Of a stretch of DNA of 27,399 nucleotides, positions 1 through 8,667 are shown in pieces (the stretch's first letter is position 1; every line of letters begins with the position of its first letter). Origin of the DNA: CAZTAR01 sp043813895. Lineage in GTDB: Bacteria; Planctomycetota; Phycisphaerae; UBA1845; UTPLA1. Below the pieces are notes generated by a model. It did no database searches. It was not told where the DNA came from and was given only the letters and a program-made list of their open reading frames with translations. Made by a program: the position numbers and the translations under genes. Where the stretch lies: assembly GCA_043813895.1 (NCBI GenBank), contig JBDRKQ010000033.1, positions 1 through 27,399 on the forward strand, given 5' to 3'.

Positions 1-57
1 GAAGTGCCGGCCAACGGGAAAAAGACCGTGAGCTATACCGTTCGGTATACGTGGTAG
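1..57 (+). CDS. C-terminal end of a protein with a DUF4139-like tail (partial)
   Basis: An open frame enters from the left edge and ends at TAG 55-57. Only 18 residues are visible (EVPANGKKTVSYTVRYTW). A Val-Pro-Ala-Asn-Gly-Lys turn followed by an alternating beta strand ending Tyr-Thr-Trp is how DUF4139-type proteins commonly end. The next gene begins 14 nt later with its own ribosome site, so the two are probably co-transcribed. The family call rests on a very short tail and could be wrong; that a coding region ends here is more secure. Confidence 0.5.
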   Translation, partial: EVPANGKKTVSYTVRYTW

Positions 58-70
58 AGGAGATCGCGCT

Positions 71-496
71 ATGAACAGGACGCGAATCACGGTCTCAATC
101 GCTTTGACGCTCGTCTGGCTGGCGGCGGGATGCGCTCATTACACGAGCTACGTCAGACAGGACGACGGCACGTACCGCGAGAAGACTGGCTGGCTCTTGC
201 GCCCGATGACACTTACGGACTTCCGCTCGTTCACCTGCGACAAGGACTACATGGTCGCCTCGGAGCACCTTGGCGTTACCTATGGGTGGCCCAAGGGCAA
301 GGGGATGATCTCCGAGGACTTCAATGAGATCGAGTTCGAGGGTGAGAAGATCAAGTGCAAGATCGTGGGTTGCGGGCTGACCGTCAACGGAAAGTCGTTC
401 GGCGAGTTTCAGGCGGGCGATCGCGTCCGCATCGCGCCCGACGGCCGCGTGTTCGTGAACGATGTCGAGCGACCCGCCACCGGCAAGGCCGCGTGA
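71..496 (+). CDS. Small predicted lipoprotein
   Basis: This encodes 141 residues. The N-terminus has Arg residues, a hydrophobic stretch and a lipobox LAAGC with Cys21, so it should be lipidated and exported. The mature part is about 120 residues, mixed charged and beta-like, with a closing segment (GKSFGEFQAGDRVRIAPDGRV) that looks like a small beta-barrel or SH3-like turn. I recognise no family. The ATG follows an AGAGGAG ribosome site at 56-62 with about 8 nt spacing, which fixes the start. It lies just downstream of the DUF4139-like gene in the same direction and is convergent with the minus-strand operon that ends at 537. Exported lipoprotein is well supported; the function is unknown. 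Confidence 0.8.
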   Translation: MNRTRITVSIALTLVWLAAGCAHYTSYVRQDDGTYREKTGWLLRPMTLTDFRSFTCDKDYMVASEHLGVTYGWPKGKGMISEDFNEIEFEGEKIKCKIVGCGLTVNGKSFGEFQAGDRVRIAPDGRVFVNDVERPATGKAA

Positions 497-522
497 ATCG
501 GCCGGCACCTGCCGCCTCACGC
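491..522. terminator. Weak inverted repeat between convergent genes
   Basis: GCGTGA (491-496) pairs with TCACGC (517-522), and an inner GGC/GCC pair can extend the stem. It overlaps the stop codon of the lipoprotein gene and sits 15 nt before the end of the convergent gene at 537. There is no T-tract on either strand, so a role as a shared terminator is only a guess. Confidence 0.25.
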
Positions 523-536
523 GATCGTCAACCGCT

Positions 537-2198
537 CTAGCGGGCGGCCGTGCGGGTCCGCTCCAGGCGCTTCATCAACTTGCTCTTTCGGTCCCGGGAG
601 AGGAATCGTTCTCTTAGCTGACCGTCGTCCAGATAGACGTATTGCAGCGCCACCGTCCGCTTGCCGTCGGGGGCGGGGTCTGTCTTCGCGAAGTCGAGGT
701 CGACACAAAGGACGTTTGTCGTGAAGTCCACGCCCTTGTTCGGGCCGCGTTTCTCTTTTCGACCGATTGTCTCGCCAGCCTGGATCTTGTAATCCTGGTT
801 CTTCCAGCCGGCGCGCGTCTTCTTGAAGACTGTGACCGTAGCCTCCTCCTTCTTGGGGTCCGCCTTCGTGAGGAAGAAATACACATCGCTGGAGACCTCG
901 ACCGGACGACTCCCAGGCGACCAGCCGCTAAAGAGCGTGAGTTGCTGGGCTTGTGATGAGTCCTTCAACTCGCCCGTGTTCCCGGCATAGATGTTATAGA
1001 CCTCGTAGCGCATTCTGTATTGGTACGTGTGTCCGGGAGCCGCACCCAGGTCGTGTGCCATGATCGGCATCAGACGATCCGGTAAACGCAGAGGATTGTC
1101 CTTGAAGAACTGCTGCCTGGGCTTCGAAAGCTGTTTGATGATGTCCGCGTAGAGCCGCTTTGCCGTCTCCGTGTCTTTCTCATCCGCGCCCATGACTGCC
1201 ACCGCGGCCCGTGCCAGGATACCGGCGGCGTCCAGGTCCTGCCCGTCGAAAGGACTCTTACCCTCCATTGCCTTCTTCGCCAGCCCCAGCCACTTCTTCA
1301 CCAGGATCCCACCCGCGGCCGTCTTGCCGCCGGTATCCTTGGGCGCGTCCTTCAAGTAGGGCACTTCCGGCAGCTTCGCACTTCGGCTGGGCAGGAGCGG
1401 TCTCGCGATGTGGCTGGCGCCTTCCTCGAGCAAACGGCTGAACTCCGTCACGCCCTCCGGCTTGAATTCGCGGCCATCGAATATCGACGGCCTCTGCAAC
1501 GGGCTGTAGGGAAGATAGGCGTCCGCCTCCTGCCAACCGCGCCAGGGCTCGTCCATGTCCAGCCGCTGCAACTGCACATCCACCACGGTGAGGTGCGAAT
1601 TCGCGGGATATTTCTCCACGTAGAAGTTCAGCTCCTGGTCGACCAGATCGATCTGTGCGGCGACGGATACGTAGAATCGCCGCTCCGCTTTGGACGCGTC
1701 GTCGGGAGCCGAACCTCGCAGCCACTCGTCCAGGTTCGGTTTCTGTCCAAGCGTCATGAGCGTCTGACCGGACGTCACGATGGGGAGGCCGGGCGCCACG
1801 ACCTTCGCCAGATTATGACGATCCTCTCGAGCAACGCCGGTGATCTCCGGACGTGGCGGCGGAAACCTCTGAGTCCGCCACGGCACCGGCTCGATACCGG
1901 CGATCTGGATCAAGCCCTCACGCAACGGATCAAACCACTTCTTGAGATCCTCCTGCCAAGCCTTGTCCTTCCCGGCGTCCTCCCTCTTGGGCGCAGGCTT
2001 GCTATTGCGAACACGCATCGCCGTCGTGGCGGCCTGCTCGCCGGCTTCCGTGATGAGGCCCGCCGGCCCCTTGCCTTCGATGGTGAATCGCATCCCGCCG
2101 AATGAATAGACCCCGGCCGCGAGCAACAGCACGACGCAAAGGCCCAGGACGAGCTTCTCTGCGTGCAGGTCGATGAAACTGACGTCGCGTTTCGACAT
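537..2198 (-). CDS. Single-pass membrane protein of the pilM-like operon, unknown function
   Basis: This encodes 553 residues. A short cytoplasmic N-terminus is followed by one membrane segment at about residues 15-34 (EKLVLGLCVVLLLAAGVYSF); the rest should lie in the periplasm. The middle (100-380) has repeated proline-rich linkers and helical stretches. Residues about 388-530 look beta-rich, with the pattern GHTYQYRMRYEVYN followed by WSPGSRPVEV, reminiscent of a fibronectin-III-like sandwich. The C-terminus is strongly basic. AGAGGGAG lies upstream of the ATG. It is the third gene after the PilM-like and PilO-like genes, 124 nt behind the latter. By position it could fill the PilP/GspC-like role of linking the inner-membrane platform to an outer-membrane secretin, but I see no sequence motif for that. 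Confidence 0.8.
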   Translation of the reverse strand: MSKRDVSFIDLHAEKLVLGLCVVLLLAAGVYSFGGMRFTIEGKGPAGLITEAGEQAATTAMRVRNSKPAPKREDAGKDKAWQEDLKKWFDPLREGLIQIAGIEPVPWRTQRFPPPRPEITGVAREDRHNLAKVVAPGLPIVTSGQTLMTLGQKPNLDEWLRGSAPDDASKAERRFYVSVAAQIDLVDQELNFYVEKYPANSHLTVVDVQLQRLDMDEPWRGWQEADAYLPYSPLQRPSIFDGREFKPEGVTEFSRLLEEGASHIARPLLPSRSAKLPEVPYLKDAPKDTGGKTAAGGILVKKWLGLAKKAMEGKSPFDGQDLDAAGILARAAVAVMGADEKDTETAKRLYADIIKQLSKPRQQFFKDNPLRLPDRLMPIMAHDLGAAPGHTYQYRMRYEVYNIYAGNTGELKDSSQAQQLTLFSGWSPGSRPVEVSSDVYFFLTKADPKKEEATVTVFKKTRAGWKNQDYKIQAGETIGRKEKRGPNKGVDFTTNVLCVDLDFAKTDPAPDGKRTVALQYVYLDDGQLRERFLSRDRKSKLMKRLERTRTAAR

Positions 2199-2322
2199 CT
2201 GCCTAGCTCCCTCTAACCACTCTCATGACTCCGCGCCAACGCGTGCCACCCGCACGCCAGGGAGAACTGCGGATTCCACAACCGGCCGACCGGTGAAGCG
2301 GACCGCCGGCACCCGTACAAGC

Positions 2323-3600
2323 CTACCGTGATCGGCCTCCCGGTTTGTCTTCCGACACCGCACCGGGGATCTTGAGGATCGGCTTGAGTTCCTTCGGTAT
2401 CCACTGCTCGAATACTTCTCGGAAAAAGCACCCTTCTAGATGAATCCGGGCCTCTACGACAGGCTCGTCACCGTAGATGTACTCCTCGCAAATCGGATCG
2501 GGTTTCACGGCCTTATAATCCGCGCCCAAGACCGTGTAGAAGCCGATGCTCGTGATGTGCCGGAGCAGATCCATCACAGACGCTTCTTCCACGACGACCT
2601 CTAGCTGCAACGCAACGACGAACCGTTTCGCGTTGTTCTCCACCTTCGTAAACGACTCCATCCAGGCTCGCGGAGCATTCGAGCCGCCTCCCTGCCCGCC
2701 CAGCACGTCCTGGATCCGCAGGACCTTCAGCCGCTTGACAGGCATGTAAGCCACCCACAGATCGTCCTCCGGGCGGCCCGCTTCTCGCAAAGCCGCGACA
2801 CGTTCCTCGTTGCACCGCGCAATCGCCGCCGCGATGTCCTGCTGAATCCACAGAGACATCTGAGCCTGCCAGATCTGCACCGCATCCGGCGGGTTTGTCT
2901 GGTTCGCCAGATCGTGCCTACCGAAGGCCCCATTCGGACTGTCGTCCACATATATCCGAATGTCCTTCGCCACCCGCTCGGCAGCGCGCGATTCAGCGTG
3001 CTCGCGAAGCATGGCAGACAGACTCTGCGGCTCAGCCTTCTCGCTCGGCTTCGCATCCTCACGGGTTTGTCGCGACCGCCATTGATCACCCGACGCGGGA
3101 GTATCCTCGTCATCCCCGCTCTTGAGCTGCTCAAGAAGCGTATACTCTCGGGCGATCTGTTCTGGCGTTGCCCTCGAACGTCCCACCAGACGCTCGTTCA
3201 GCTTTGCGAATTCGTTGATGTAGCAGCTCTTGAAGGTGATTCTCAGCGCGTTTTCCGGATCGGGCAGGACATCCGGGATGATCGTCTCGCGCGCCGGCGC
3301 CGCGCCGCGCGAGCCCACTTCCTCATAGAACGCGTTGGTACGCTGTGGCGCCAGCGCGGTCTCCACCAAGCGCTCGAACTCCTCGCGTTCCTCTTCCTTC
3401 TGCTGTTTGATCGCCTCAATCGTCGCCGCATTGGCCGCGTTGTTCTGATAGCTCCGGAGCTTCCGAACAACATCCGCGACGGTGCGCATCTTCTCCTCGA
3501 CATCCGATCCCGCGGGGATCGCCCAGGCGCCCATGCCCACGGAGCCGAGAACCACGACGCCGAATACGATCAGAGGCCATTGTTTCTTCAGAAAACTCAT
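2323..3600 (-). CDS. PilO-like inner-membrane protein
   Basis: This encodes 425 residues from the ATG at 3600, which has GGAG about 9 nt upstream and places the membrane segment at the N-terminus; an earlier in-frame start at 3654 adds 18 unlikely residues. Residues about 8-28 (WPLIVFGVVVLGSVGMGAW) form one membrane helix. Residues 33-85 are Glu/Lys/Gln-rich and probably coiled-coil. Residues 120-215 are a charged, partly disordered region. The C-terminal part (about 325-400) has beta-alpha-beta features (RFVVALQLEVVVEEASVMDL, then FYTVLGADYK), as in the ferredoxin-like fold of PilO and the Akkermansia PilO-like protein. Short N-tail, helix, coiled coil and C-terminal ferredoxin-like fold is the PilO plan, though this protein is about twice the usual 200 residues. 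Its place directly after the PilM-like gene supports the call. Similarity is structural rather than by clear sequence. Confidence 0.65.
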   Translation of the reverse strand: MSFLKKQWPLIVFGVVVLGSVGMGAWAIPAGSDVEEKMRTVADVVRKLRSYQNNAANAATIEAIKQQKEEEREEFERLVETALAPQRTNAFYEEVGSRGAAPARETIIPDVLPDPENALRITFKSCYINEFAKLNERLVGRSRATPEQIAREYTLLEQLKSGDDEDTPASGDQWRSRQTREDAKPSEKAEPQSLSAMLREHAESRAAERVAKDIRIYVDDSPNGAFGRHDLANQTNPPDAVQIWQAQMSLWIQQDIAAAIARCNEERVAALREAGRPEDDLWVAYMPVKRLKVLRIQDVLGGQGGGSNAPRAWMESFTKVENNAKRFVVALQLEVVVEEASVMDLLRHITSIGFYTVLGADYKAVKPDPICEEYIYGDEPVVEARIHLEGCFFREVFEQWIPKELKPILKIPGAVSEDKPGGRSR

Positions 3601-3764
3601 CACGCTCGCTCCATCACAGTCCGGCCGGCAAGTAGCATCTCTTTCCCGTCGCAAGCGTCAACGCCGGGCAGCGGGTGCGCCCGGGAGCTTGCACGTCGGT
3701 CGCACGAATGCGACAACTCATTTCCCCGCGACATTCAGCCTGTTCTGCAAGCGCCGCAAAGTAA

Positions 3765-5996
3765 TCACCTGCCGTCCCGGTCCGCAGTGTCTGCCTCTCC
3801 CGCCTCTTCCTTCTCCTTCTTCTCCCGCTTCTCTTGATACTCCGGAGGGATCATCTTCTCCGGTGTGTCTTTCTTTCGGACCACGATGTATATCTCGAAC
3901 TGCCGGTCTTCCGTAACCTTCTCATCCGTCAGGGGATCGTGCTCTTCGAAGTGCTTCTGCTTCCTCATGATCTGATCCGCAATCGATCCGCCTTCTTCGC
4001 CGGCATCGCCTGGCCTGCTTCCGCCGGGTCCGCGTGGGTCGAACTGACCGCCACGACCGCCGATACCCCTTCTATCGCCGCCCGATTGCCTGACGCGACC
4101 ACGCCCGCCTCCACGGCCACCGGCCTGTGAGCGGCCGGTTCCTCTGCCGCCCCCGCCGCCGCGGCTTTCAGCCAAGTCCCCAACGGTGCTCTCGCCTTCC
4201 TTCGGTCTGGGGGTCACGTTTCTCAGTTCCACCACATCGAAGAATACACCACGGTCGGGTCGTCTCCCCAAACGCGTCAACGAAGCAATCAACGTGTCGG
4301 CGAGCCAGGTCGGCGCCTCATCGCTAGTCGCCGTCGTTTCGCCGATTATCCGAACCAGCCATCCCGCCCCGCCCTCGCCAATCTTCTTCTGGTCCTTCGA
4401 GATAGTCGCCTCCGGCTGTTTCGAGTCGTAGACCATCTCCAGTCGTTGAATCCACAACTCGCGGCGCTCCTGCCGCTTGATACGTTTGGCCAACTGGAGG
4501 TACGAAGACGAATCCCGAACACCCTTCACGTCTGGCGAGGAGGCCTCCTCAAAGGCCCGATGGATTGCATCGAGAATTCGGGGGACAAACACGTTGTTTT
4601 CCGGCAGCTTCGCCATGGCCTCAAGGCTCGCCACGTCGCCGGCCGATTTCCCGGCCTCCAGGGCGTACTCCTTCTTCAAACGGTCCGCAGCCGCGATCAC
4701 CTGCAAGGCCTTCTCGAGTGATGTCCCGTTCCCGCCGCTCGCGATGATCTGTTCGGCCCGTTCGATGTTCGGGATCGTCGGCGGATTCAAGTTCGTCAGG
4801 TCGCCCATGCCGCTGTCGACTTGACCGCCGCCCATCACGTTTCCGACCCACAGAGACCCCGCCGCCAGGGCTAACGCCGCAGCCGACGCTCCAAACCAGG
4901 GCTGCTTCTTCCGCCATAGCAGCGTGCGTCGGACTTCCTGTGGGAGCAGGTTCGAAGCCACCGCCGCCATGCCCAGTCCCTGAAGCGCCAAACCGTATGA
5001 CACACTGAAGCTCATCGTGTTTTCGGTGAATTCCGATGATAACTCTCCAGAAAACACCATTTTCTTGAAGGACGAGAGCTTCTCCGCGCCGATTTGGAGA
5101 TTCTGCGTGAGAAACTTCTGAAGGCCAGGCTGCTTGAAGGCGTTCCCCATCCCGATGACCTTCGCGATGTGGGCCTCACGGTGCGTCGACGTATAGAAGC
5201 CAATCGAACGCTGAATCTCGGACACGAGATCCGCCAACACCGGCCGCATTGCCTGAAATATCTGCCGAGCATGCTTGGAGGCTGCCGCGTTTCGCTTCAG
5301 CCGCTCCGCCTTGGCAAAGGATATCTTGAACGCCGACACCAATGACTCGGTGAACCGGTTGCCGCCGATCGGAACCGGGCGAGACCAAATCCGATTGCCC
5401 TCCATTACGATCAGGTCTGTCGCGATCGCCCCCATATCCAGGAGGATATGCGCTTTACCCTCTTCGGAAGGCTGCTCAAACCGCGCCGCGTTGTACGAGG
5501 CCATCGGGCTCGACTGAACGATGATCGGCTCGATGCCGGCCTCCGTGAATTGCATCAGGTAGTTGCGGATCAGCTCCTTGCGGATCGCGAAGATACCGAC
5601 TTCGACGTCCGGCGATTCCGCCTCGGTGAATACCTGGTAATCCCAGACGACCTCGTCCATGTCGAAGGGAATCTGCTGGCTGGCCTCATACTGCACCATG
5701 TCCGGGATCTTCTTCCGCTCCACTGGCGGCATCTTCGTGAAGCGAGTCAACGTCTGCTGGCCAGGAACCGAGATCACGATCTGGCTGTCACGCAGGGCGT
5801 GGTTCGACAGGAACGCCGCGATCGCCTTCTTCACGAGTTCAGTCGCATCCGCGCCTGCCTGCGATAGAGGCTTCTCGTACTCGATCACCTCGAACGCCAG
5901 CATCTCCACTTGGTCCTCGCCGAGTTGCTGCAACTTCATCGCCTTCAGCGAGCACTGGCCAACATCAATGCCCCAAACAGGTAGCTTCGATGCCAT
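3765..5996 (-). CDS. pilM: PilM-like actin-fold ATPase fused to a periplasmic domain (GspL-like layout)
   Basis: This encodes 743 residues, against about 350 for ordinary PilM. Residues 1-350 are a full PilM/type IV pilus actin-like domain: phosphate-1 loop GIDVG (9-13), phosphate-2 LLDMGAIATD (185-194) and adenosine motif IGMGNAF (281-287). The start MASKLPVWGIDVGQCSLKAM is typical. A membrane helix follows at about 368-388, then a helical and alpha/beta periplasmic part to about 600, an Arg-Gly-rich segment at 611-667, and a charged C-terminus. Cytoplasmic actin-like domain plus helix plus periplasmic domain equals PilM joined to PilN, the layout of GspL in type II secretion. A GGGAG ribosome site lies 6 nt before the ATG. 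It heads a three-gene operon with the PilO-like and 553-residue proteins. The PilM domain is certain; calling the C-terminal half PilN-like is inference. Confidence 0.88.
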   Translation of the reverse strand: MASKLPVWGIDVGQCSLKAMKLQQLGEDQVEMLAFEVIEYEKPLSQAGADATELVKKAIAAFLSNHALRDSQIVISVPGQQTLTRFTKMPPVERKKIPDMVQYEASQQIPFDMDEVVWDYQVFTEAESPDVEVGIFAIRKELIRNYLMQFTEAGIEPIIVQSSPMASYNAARFEQPSEEGKAHILLDMGAIATDLIVMEGNRIWSRPVPIGGNRFTESLVSAFKISFAKAERLKRNAAASKHARQIFQAMRPVLADLVSEIQRSIGFYTSTHREAHIAKVIGMGNAFKQPGLQKFLTQNLQIGAEKLSSFKKMVFSGELSSEFTENTMSFSVSYGLALQGLGMAAVASNLLPQEVRRTLLWRKKQPWFGASAAALALAAGSLWVGNVMGGGQVDSGMGDLTNLNPPTIPNIERAEQIIASGGNGTSLEKALQVIAAADRLKKEYALEAGKSAGDVASLEAMAKLPENNVFVPRILDAIHRAFEEASSPDVKGVRDSSSYLQLAKRIKRQERRELWIQRLEMVYDSKQPEATISKDQKKIGEGGAGWLVRIIGETTATSDEAPTWLADTLIASLTRLGRRPDRGVFFDVVELRNVTPRPKEGESTVGDLAESRGGGGGRGTGRSQAGGRGGGRGRVRQSGGDRRGIGGRGGQFDPRGPGGSRPGDAGEEGGSIADQIMRKQKHFEEHDPLTDEKVTEDRQFEIYIVVRKKDTPEKMIPPEYQEKREKKEKEEAGEADTADRDGR

Positions 5997-6682
5997 GTTC
6001 TACTCCCGGTGGCTCTCGACGCGGCACATCCCGCGACGAACTCAACCCCTCTGTCTAAGAGGGACTAACGATAGCAAGCGTCATTCGGACCGCAGGCCTG
6101 TAGCCTGTGCGATCAAGGAGCCGCGGACTTCAGTCCGTGCGGTCGTTCCCGCCGCGGAGACGATCGCAATCTTCTCCAGCCGCGCGGACTGAAATCCGCG
6201 GCTCTTCTCTCCGAGAACGACATCACGGCGTCCCACCCCTGAACGGGCGCAGGATCCAAACCGCTCAATCCATTCACCAACCAGTTCAGCGGCGCACACC
6301 TCCACCCAGAGGGCGGCCGGACTCGCTCCGCCCGCGCGATCCAGCACCATCCCAAATGCCCACCGGCAATGCCTTCACGCACACCGCCTCCCGTCGACCA
6401 AACACCGGCTTAGCTACACGACAAATTCTCCCTCGGCGGGCTGCCAGCGACGCATGCGCGCCACGGCAGTAGCTCCGGCCAAATAATGGCCGTGGAGGGC
6501 TGCTTCACTCATCCTATCTACTCTATCCAGACAACGGATACGCGTCAACTGGAGCGGCCCACTTTCTCGGACGGCCAAGCCGCCGACGCACCTTGCCCGA
6601 AGCACGCGACTCCCTCTCCCGTACACGTTTCTTCCCCTTTTTATCCTCGATAATCCGGCCCAACCGTGCCATATTCCTCGGG
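5997..6682. other. Divergent non-coding region between the pilM-like operon and the symporter gene
   Basis: This is about 690 bases without a convincing gene. It holds the leader of the pilM-like gene with a 6-bp hairpin (CCCTCT 6047-6052, AGAGGG 6058-6063), a short CAGGC/GCCTG inverted repeat near 6093-6107, and the palindromic repeat at 6116-6206. A further imperfect hairpin lies near 6473-6497 around GGCCAAATAATGGCC. Open frames here are short, lack ribosome sites and run through the repeat. Promoters for both flanking genes should lie here, but I cannot place a clear -35/-10 pair. Confidence 0.5.
6116..6206. repeat. Palindromic dispersed repeat, family A, copy 1
   Basis: Two arms of about 27 nt (6116-6142 and 6180-6206) are near-perfect reverse complements built around GCCGCGGACTTCAGTCCG. 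The middle contains a second short stem (GGAGA 6156-6160 with TCTCC 6173-6177). The same element occurs in the same orientation at 14877-14968 and 21503-21594. It lies upstream of the pilM-like gene. It resembles REP/BIME-type elements; no transposase is nearby. Confidence 0.85.
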
Positions 6683-8470
6683 ATGACGACGACGCCCTGC
6701 CTGCTTGCCCAAGTCGATTCGAGCATCTCCCTGCTCGACTGGCTTGTTATCGCTGCATACCTCCTCTTCACCACCCTTGTTGGGGCAAGACTCGCCGGGA
6801 AGCAGGCCAACATTCGCGACTTTTTCCTCGCCGGCAGGAAGCTCCCCTGGTGGGCGATCACCGGCTCCATCATCGCAACCGAAATCTCCGCCGTCACCTT
6901 CATCGCCGTGCCCACCATCAGCTTTGCCAGGGGCGGCAACCTGACTTACCTCCAACTCGCCATCGGTTCGATTCTCGCGCGGATCATCATCGGTCTCTAC
7001 TTCATTCCCGCATACTATCAACGGGAAATCTACAGCCCGTACGATTACATGGGCAAACAACTCGGGCACCGCGTCAAGAAGATCACGACGCTGCTCTTCT
7101 TTGTCGGAGCCATCCTCGGCCAAGGCGCGCGGATCTACGTCACGGCATTCGTCATCTCCGTCGTCACGGGCTTCAACCTCACAGTCTCCATCTGGATCAT
7201 GGGCGCCTTCAGCATCTGCTGGACGCTGCTCGGCGGCATGACCACCGTCATCTGGACCGACGTCATTCAGTTCTGCGTCCTGTTCGTCGGGGCTTTGCTT
7301 GTCCTGTGTTACTCGGTTTCCGCCGCGCCGGGATCGACAGGCGAGATCGTTTCCACGGCCTCGCAGGCGGGAAAGTTCCAGGTGTTGGATTTCAGCACGG
7401 ACCCCACACTTGCCTACACCTTCTGGTGCGGGCTGCTGGCAATCCCGTTCCTCAACCTCGCCGCGCTTGGAACCGACCAGGTGATGACGCAGCGGATGTT
7501 CTGCTGCCGAAACCAGCGCGATGCCGCGAAAGCCATCATCACCAGCAGCCTGGGCATCGGCATCGCCCTGCTCATGCTCCTCGTCGGGATCGCGCTCTAC
7601 GCCTACTTCACGCCGGAAGCGAGGGCGGTCTTCGAAGGCGAGAACATCCGCGACCGGTTGCTGCCCACGTTCATCACAGACGCACTGCCGGTCGGCGTGC
7701 GCGGCATCATCATCGCCGCCGTGTTTGCGTCCGCTGTCTCGAGCCTGGACTCCGCGCTCGCGGCACTTTCACAAACCACCATCAGTGCCTTCATCCGACC
7801 TCGACCATCAACCGGGCGAAGGCGGCAGGGCTTCCTGCGGAAACTGGTCACTTCCGAGATCGGGCTGTCAAAGCTGCTCGTCGTCTTCTGGGGAGTAGCG
7901 CTCTGTCTCATGGCAACGGCCTGCATCATCATCGCGCGGCAATACGCGAATGCCGTTGATCTCGCCTTTGCGCTTGTCGCCTATACCTATGGGCCGCTAT
8001 TGGGGATATTCCTCCTGGCCTTCTTCCGCGTGAATCGCGACGACAGCGGCCTCGTCTGGGCCATTCCGCTGACACTGCTCACCGTCTTCGGACTCTCCGT
8101 CCACAACCCGTGGGCCGACTGGATCGTCGTGATCGCCGCGGCCACCATCCTCCTGCACGGAGCGATCAGGCACCATCGCGACCCCGTCCGCGTGGCTGCC
8201 CTCGTCACCGCAGCGCTGCTTGCCGTCTGTCTGCATCAGTACGAGGTCCCGCCCGAGACGGCAGCGGGCGAACCGAAGTACCTCGCGTACCCGTGGCACT
8301 ACGTCATCGGCACCGGCATGACCTTCCTGCTCGGTTACTGCCTGGGCAGGCCGAAAGCCAACAGCGCTTCGTCACGAGGCACACAGCGCAACGATGCACG
8401 GAAGAAGCCTCGGCAATCCAGACCCCGAGAACGCCGAGGACGTGGCGCGCACAAGAAGGACACCCGATGA
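6683..8470 (+). CDS. Sodium:solute symporter (SSS family)
   Basis: This encodes 595 residues from the ATG at 6683. An upstream in-frame start (6593) would add a 30-residue Arg-rich tail before the first helix and is less likely. It is a polytopic inner-membrane transporter with about 13-15 helices. Family signatures visible: FFLAGRKLPWW and ISAVTF (about 47-73), GGMTTVIWTDVIQ (184-196), GTDQVMTQRMF (263-273) and VFASAVSSLDSALAAL (about 348-363), which includes the Ser residues that line the second sodium site in this family. The C-terminus is a basic cytoplasmic tail. The substrate cannot be told from sequence; relatives carry sugars, sialic acid, amino acids or iodide. It stands alone, convergent with the zinc-ribbon gene. 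No Shine-Dalgarno is obvious; a CATATT hexamer lies 7 nt before the ATG. Confidence 0.92.
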   Translation: MTTTPCLLAQVDSSISLLDWLVIAAYLLFTTLVGARLAGKQANIRDFFLAGRKLPWWAITGSIIATEISAVTFIAVPTISFARGGNLTYLQLAIGSILARIIIGLYFIPAYYQREIYSPYDYMGKQLGHRVKKITTLLFFVGAILGQGARIYVTAFVISVVTGFNLTVSIWIMGAFSICWTLLGGMTTVIWTDVIQFCVLFVGALLVLCYSVSAAPGSTGEIVSTASQAGKFQVLDFSTDPTLAYTFWCGLLAIPFLNLAALGTDQVMTQRMFCCRNQRDAAKAIITSSLGIGIALLMLLVGIALYAYFTPEARAVFEGENIRDRLLPTFITDALPVGVRGIIIAAVFASAVSSLDSALAALSQTTISAFIRPRPSTGRRRQGFLRKLVTSEIGLSKLLVVFWGVALCLMATACIIIARQYANAVDLAFALVAYTYGPLLGIFLLAFFRVNRDDSGLVWAIPLTLLTVFGLSVHNPWADWIVVIAAATILLHGAIRHHRDPVRVAALVTAALLAVCLHQYEVPPETAAGEPKYLAYPWHYVIGTGMTFLLGYCLGRPKANSASSRGTQRNDARKKPRQSRPRERRGRGAHKKDTR

Positions 8471-8590
8471 CCTCAGCCGTCGAGCGTTCCATGGGTGGCG
8501 GATTGCCTCGACATCCACGACCTCGTCGATGCGGTGACGATAGAATCACGCGTAACCACAATCAGGACAGTCCAAGAGATGGCGTAACGT

Positions 8591-8608
8591 CGACCGAAGC
8601 TACGGTCG
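8591..8608. terminator. Hairpin between convergent genes
   Basis: CGACCG (8591-8596) and CGGTCG (8603-8608) form a perfect 6-bp stem with a 6-nt loop in the 197-nt gap between the symporter and the zinc-ribbon gene. No T-run follows on either strand, so terminator activity is uncertain. Confidence 0.3.
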
Positions 8609-8667
8609 CACGTCGATTGCCAGGTTCGGCGGCCCGGATGCGGCGGGGACGTCGTTTGAGGGTGCCG

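Noticed and set aside
2914..3837. A 307-codon plus-strand frame opposite the PilO-like and PilM-like genes.
   Set aside because: It is a shadow of the coiled-coil region and spans the gap between two genes of a recognisable operon.
6414..6626. A short minus-strand frame with a possible internal start MSEAALHGHYLAGATAVARM.
   Set aside because: There is no convincing ribosome site, it lies in a non-coding region with hairpins, and there is no supporting pattern.
6850..7959. A 369-codon frame inside the symporter gene.
   Set aside because: It is His/Arg-rich and lies in another frame of a gene with strong family motifs.
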